Assembly (NCBI GenBank): GCA_049602155.1
Contig: JBMYRH010000017.1
Coordinates: 1 to 64,000, forward strand
Direction of reading: 5' to 3'
From: JBMYRH01 sp049602155
Lineage (GTDB): Bacteria > Myxococcota_A > UBA9042 > PHBI01 > JBMYRH01
DNA length: 64,000 nucleotides
Positions 62,085-64,000 of the stretch are shown one piece after another (the stretch's first letter is position 1; each line of letters starts with the position of its first letter). A program made the translations under genes and the position numbers. Below the pieces are notes generated by a model. It searched no databases. It worked only from the letters and a program-made list of their open reading frames with translations, and was not told where the DNA came from.

Positions 62085-63989
62085 CTAGGGCGGTTGAATC
62101 ACCGTCGCCTCAAGGGAGCCCTTCACCGTCTCCCCGAGATAGGTCGAGGCCTCCTCGAAAGAGATGACGCCCTCAACGAGCAAGGCCACGGGCTCGAACT
62201 CAAACTCAAAGATCTCAATACGACCGACCAAGCCGCTAAAGACGCTCCAGTCCAGCGGCTGAGTCGTCCCCGGTGTGAACAACTCAAGGGGCCCAAAGAT
62301 GTAGACGATGAAGTACTCACCTTGGGTGTTGTTTCCGATGAGCTCAATGACGGCTTGGCCCTCGGTGGGCCCTGCGCCAAGGCGCGCGTTCGAGGCTACA
62401 TTTCCGATGAATTCGAGGGTGGTCACGTCATGATTCACGCTCCCCGGCTGGTCGAAGAAGTCGCCGCCAGAGGTGCCCCAGCGCGTATCAAACGTCGCAG
62501 ATAATGTGCCGCCCTCTGTCCAACAGATGCTCTCGGCAGGGGGGTACGTCCAAGCCTCACCGCCCAAGATCAGCTCGGTGCGGATCCGGTTCTCCCGATA
62601 GGTCACCCAAGAGCGCTTCGCGCTAATCTGAACCGTCAACTCCTGCGCCTCCTCCTCGCTCAAGTACTCACTGAGCATGTCCTCCATACGATCCAACTCT
62701 GCGGTCAACGCATCGACATCCCAAGCCGTGTCAAGCAGCTCCAAGAGGCGAGCGACGTACGCAGCCTTGCCCTCTGGGTGGGCGTAAAGTCGCGACGCGA
62801 GGTGTCCAAACGCATAGACAGAATCAGGGAGCTCGCCATCCAACCCGATGAAAAGCGCTGGATCGACAAAGGCTGAGTCGAGCCCCCAAGGGATGAAGCG
62901 AAACCTCCCATCGCTCGGATCAGCGTAGATGTAGGTGTTGTTGCGGTTACCCGCGTAGCCATCCCAGTGCGCTACGAGGACCTCCGCAGCCCAGAACGTG
63001 TAGAAGGCGTCGAGATCGAAGATGACAGAGAGCGCCGGCATCAGCTCATCGTCGGGCAACTCAAGCGCCGCGACAGCGGCGTCTAGGTCGCTCCAATCGT
63101 CTTCAGCCGTGTGGGTCTTCTTCTCCCACGTGCGACGGAACTCGGTCCTGAAATCACTGATGGTCGCCTCGTAGAGGTTGCCTTCATCGCTCTCGAAGTG
63201 CCTGGCGATAAAGGGCTTCTTAATGCTGTCAACGTGGGCGTAGAGGCCTAGGACTTCCCCGTTGACCTGGACCCTCGCGAAGTTACACCGCGGCGCTGGC
63301 ACCCCGGCCTGCGACATGACGGCGTAACCAAGGCATGCGTTTACGAGGCCTGGATCCTGAATCATGTTGTTTAAGGTCAGCCGGGTCAGCCCCGCCAAGC
63401 TCTGGTCATCGACATATTTGTCGAAGCGGACCTTGAGTGATGGCTTCTCTTCAGACAGCGACCCCAAGAACCCCTTCTTGCGAAGCCCCACGGTGCTCAC
63501 TTCCCGACCTGAGACGGAGATCTCCGCTTCGAACCAATCGAAGACCTCCGACGGCGGACTGTCCAAGCAATCCCCCTGCACAATATCGGCGAGCGGGCGC
63601 GTCTGATTACGCAGCATGCGCCAATCTACCGGTGACATCTCGATGCGCACATCTAAGACGCACTCGGGATCAAAGAGGGCCGCGCTGGGATCCTCTGCGT
63701 CATCCAACCAGGTCACGCAATTGTGCGTGGCAGGAGGCCGGTTCGACGGCCCCTCAACCTGCGAGCTGTCCGCAACTAGTGTCGCAGTGTCCTCCACCGA
63801 GGCGTCCGCCGAGGACTCCGCCGAGGACTCCGCGCTTGCCTCAGCGACGTCCGCCGCATCGATGGCGTCATCCGCAGCGATGATGTCTCCCTGCTCAGAG
63901 AGGGTGTCAGGCACCTCATCTGATTGAGCCGCGCAACCAGGCAGCATGTAGAGGCCTGTCAGCAGGCCAAGCAGAGCGCGTCGTGTCAT
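62085..63989 (-). CDS. CotH-family (spore-coat protein H-like kinase) lipoprotein
   Basis: ATG 63989 follows AGGGTAGGGG, just inside the window edge. 634 residues: signal with LPGC, an Ala/Ser/Asp/Glu stalk with ESSAESSADAS (about 20-85), then a CotH domain (about 100-480): VGLRKKGFLGS (ATP-binding region), FDKYVDDQSLAGLTRLTLNN, LYAHVDSIKKPFI, YTFWAAEVLVAHWDGYAGNRNNTYIY and FIPWGLDSAF (metal-binding Asp), followed by a roughly 150-residue beta domain. CotH proteins are atypical secreted kinases that phosphorylate surface proteins in Bacillus and related CotH proteins of fungi; in this non-spore-coat setting the substrate is unknown. Confidence 0.85.
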   Translation of the reverse strand: MTRRALLGLLTGLYMLPGCAAQSDEVPDTLSEQGDIIAADDAIDAADVAEASAESSAESSADASVEDTATLVADSSQVEGPSNRPPATHNCVTWLDDAEDPSAALFDPECVLDVRIEMSPVDWRMLRNQTRPLADIVQGDCLDSPPSEVFDWFEAEISVSGREVSTVGLRKKGFLGSLSEEKPSLKVRFDKYVDDQSLAGLTRLTLNNMIQDPGLVNACLGYAVMSQAGVPAPRCNFARVQVNGEVLGLYAHVDSIKKPFIARHFESDEGNLYEATISDFRTEFRRTWEKKTHTAEDDWSDLDAAVAALELPDDELMPALSVIFDLDAFYTFWAAEVLVAHWDGYAGNRNNTYIYADPSDGRFRFIPWGLDSAFVDPALFIGLDGELPDSVYAFGHLASRLYAHPEGKAAYVARLLELLDTAWDVDALTAELDRMEDMLSEYLSEEEAQELTVQISAKRSWVTYRENRIRTELILGGEAWTYPPAESICWTEGGTLSATFDTRWGTSGGDFFDQPGSVNHDVTTLEFIGNVASNARLGAGPTEGQAVIELIGNNTQGEYFIVYIFGPLELFTPGTTQPLDWSVFSGLVGRIEIFEFEFEPVALLVEGVISFEEASTYLGETVKGSLEATVIQPP

Positions 63990-64000
63990 ACCCCTACCCT

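Overview
The window is high-GC bacterial DNA crowded with long secreted lipoproteins. These carry cysteine-rich repeats, MopE-type metal-binding motifs, EGF-like and thrombospondin-type-3 repeats, PKD and beta-propeller domains. There are also DUF1552/DUF1592 proteins and eukaryote-like Ser/Thr kinases, one of them fused to a sulfatase-modifying-factor domain. This mix is typical of Myxococcota (myxobacteria or the Bradymonadales). The assignment is an inference from gene content; there is no rRNA or other phylogenetic marker here. No tRNA, rRNA, CRISPR array, IS element or prophage was recognised. One 10-N assembly gap lies at 14778-14787.

Layout. 1-3852: 3' part of a G8/CEMIP-like beta-helix protein. 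4012-11892: a 2,626-residue lipoprotein that appears to stack three polysaccharide-lyase-like modules. Two more open segments (11893-13359 and 13360-13830) follow in the same frame, separated only by single TGA and TAG codons. 13941-14909 (-): a two-cupin lipoprotein cut by the assembly gap. 15677-18289 and 21320-24100: two Ser/Thr kinases flanking a beta-helix lipoprotein with an 18-nt minisatellite, and a small S4 protein. 30148-24104 (-): five co-oriented genes (lipoprotein, DUF1592-type, DUF1552, lipoprotein, PhoD-like), the first three joined by ATGA overlaps. 30382-46935: EGF/TSP3 protein, alpha/beta hydrolase (-), TIGR03790/dockerin-like protein, DUF5522 protein (-), a cysteine-repeat lipoprotein and a PhoX-like protein. 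47213-49847: monohaem cytochrome (-), fasciclin protein (-), and a divergent MerR/CarH-like regulator with TTGYACAA boxes between the last two. 49923-53168: a compact glycan cluster (GT2, GT-B-like, flippase). 53172-58134: YgiQ radical SAM (-), Rieske oxygenase (-), B12-type radical SAM. 58262-61178: PKD/propeller lipoprotein coupled to a cytochrome c lipoprotein. 61440-62021: a cyclic-di-GMP-I (GEMM-I) riboswitch in front of an orphan lipoprotein. 62085-63989 (-): a CotH-family lipoprotein.

Most products are exported: around fifteen have lipoprotein-like signal peptides, many followed by an acidic Asp/Glu/Ala/Thr-rich stalk. The region looks like an accessory block devoted to surface lipoproteins, extracellular polysaccharide and phosphate-ester turnover, and their regulation by kinases, a MerR factor and a second-messenger riboswitch. 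The leads I rate highest are the GEMM-I riboswitch/orphan lipoprotein unit, the triple-lyase polypeptide with its two in-frame stops, the TTGYACAA operator array, and the 18-nt hexapeptide minisatellites that recur in unrelated lipoproteins.
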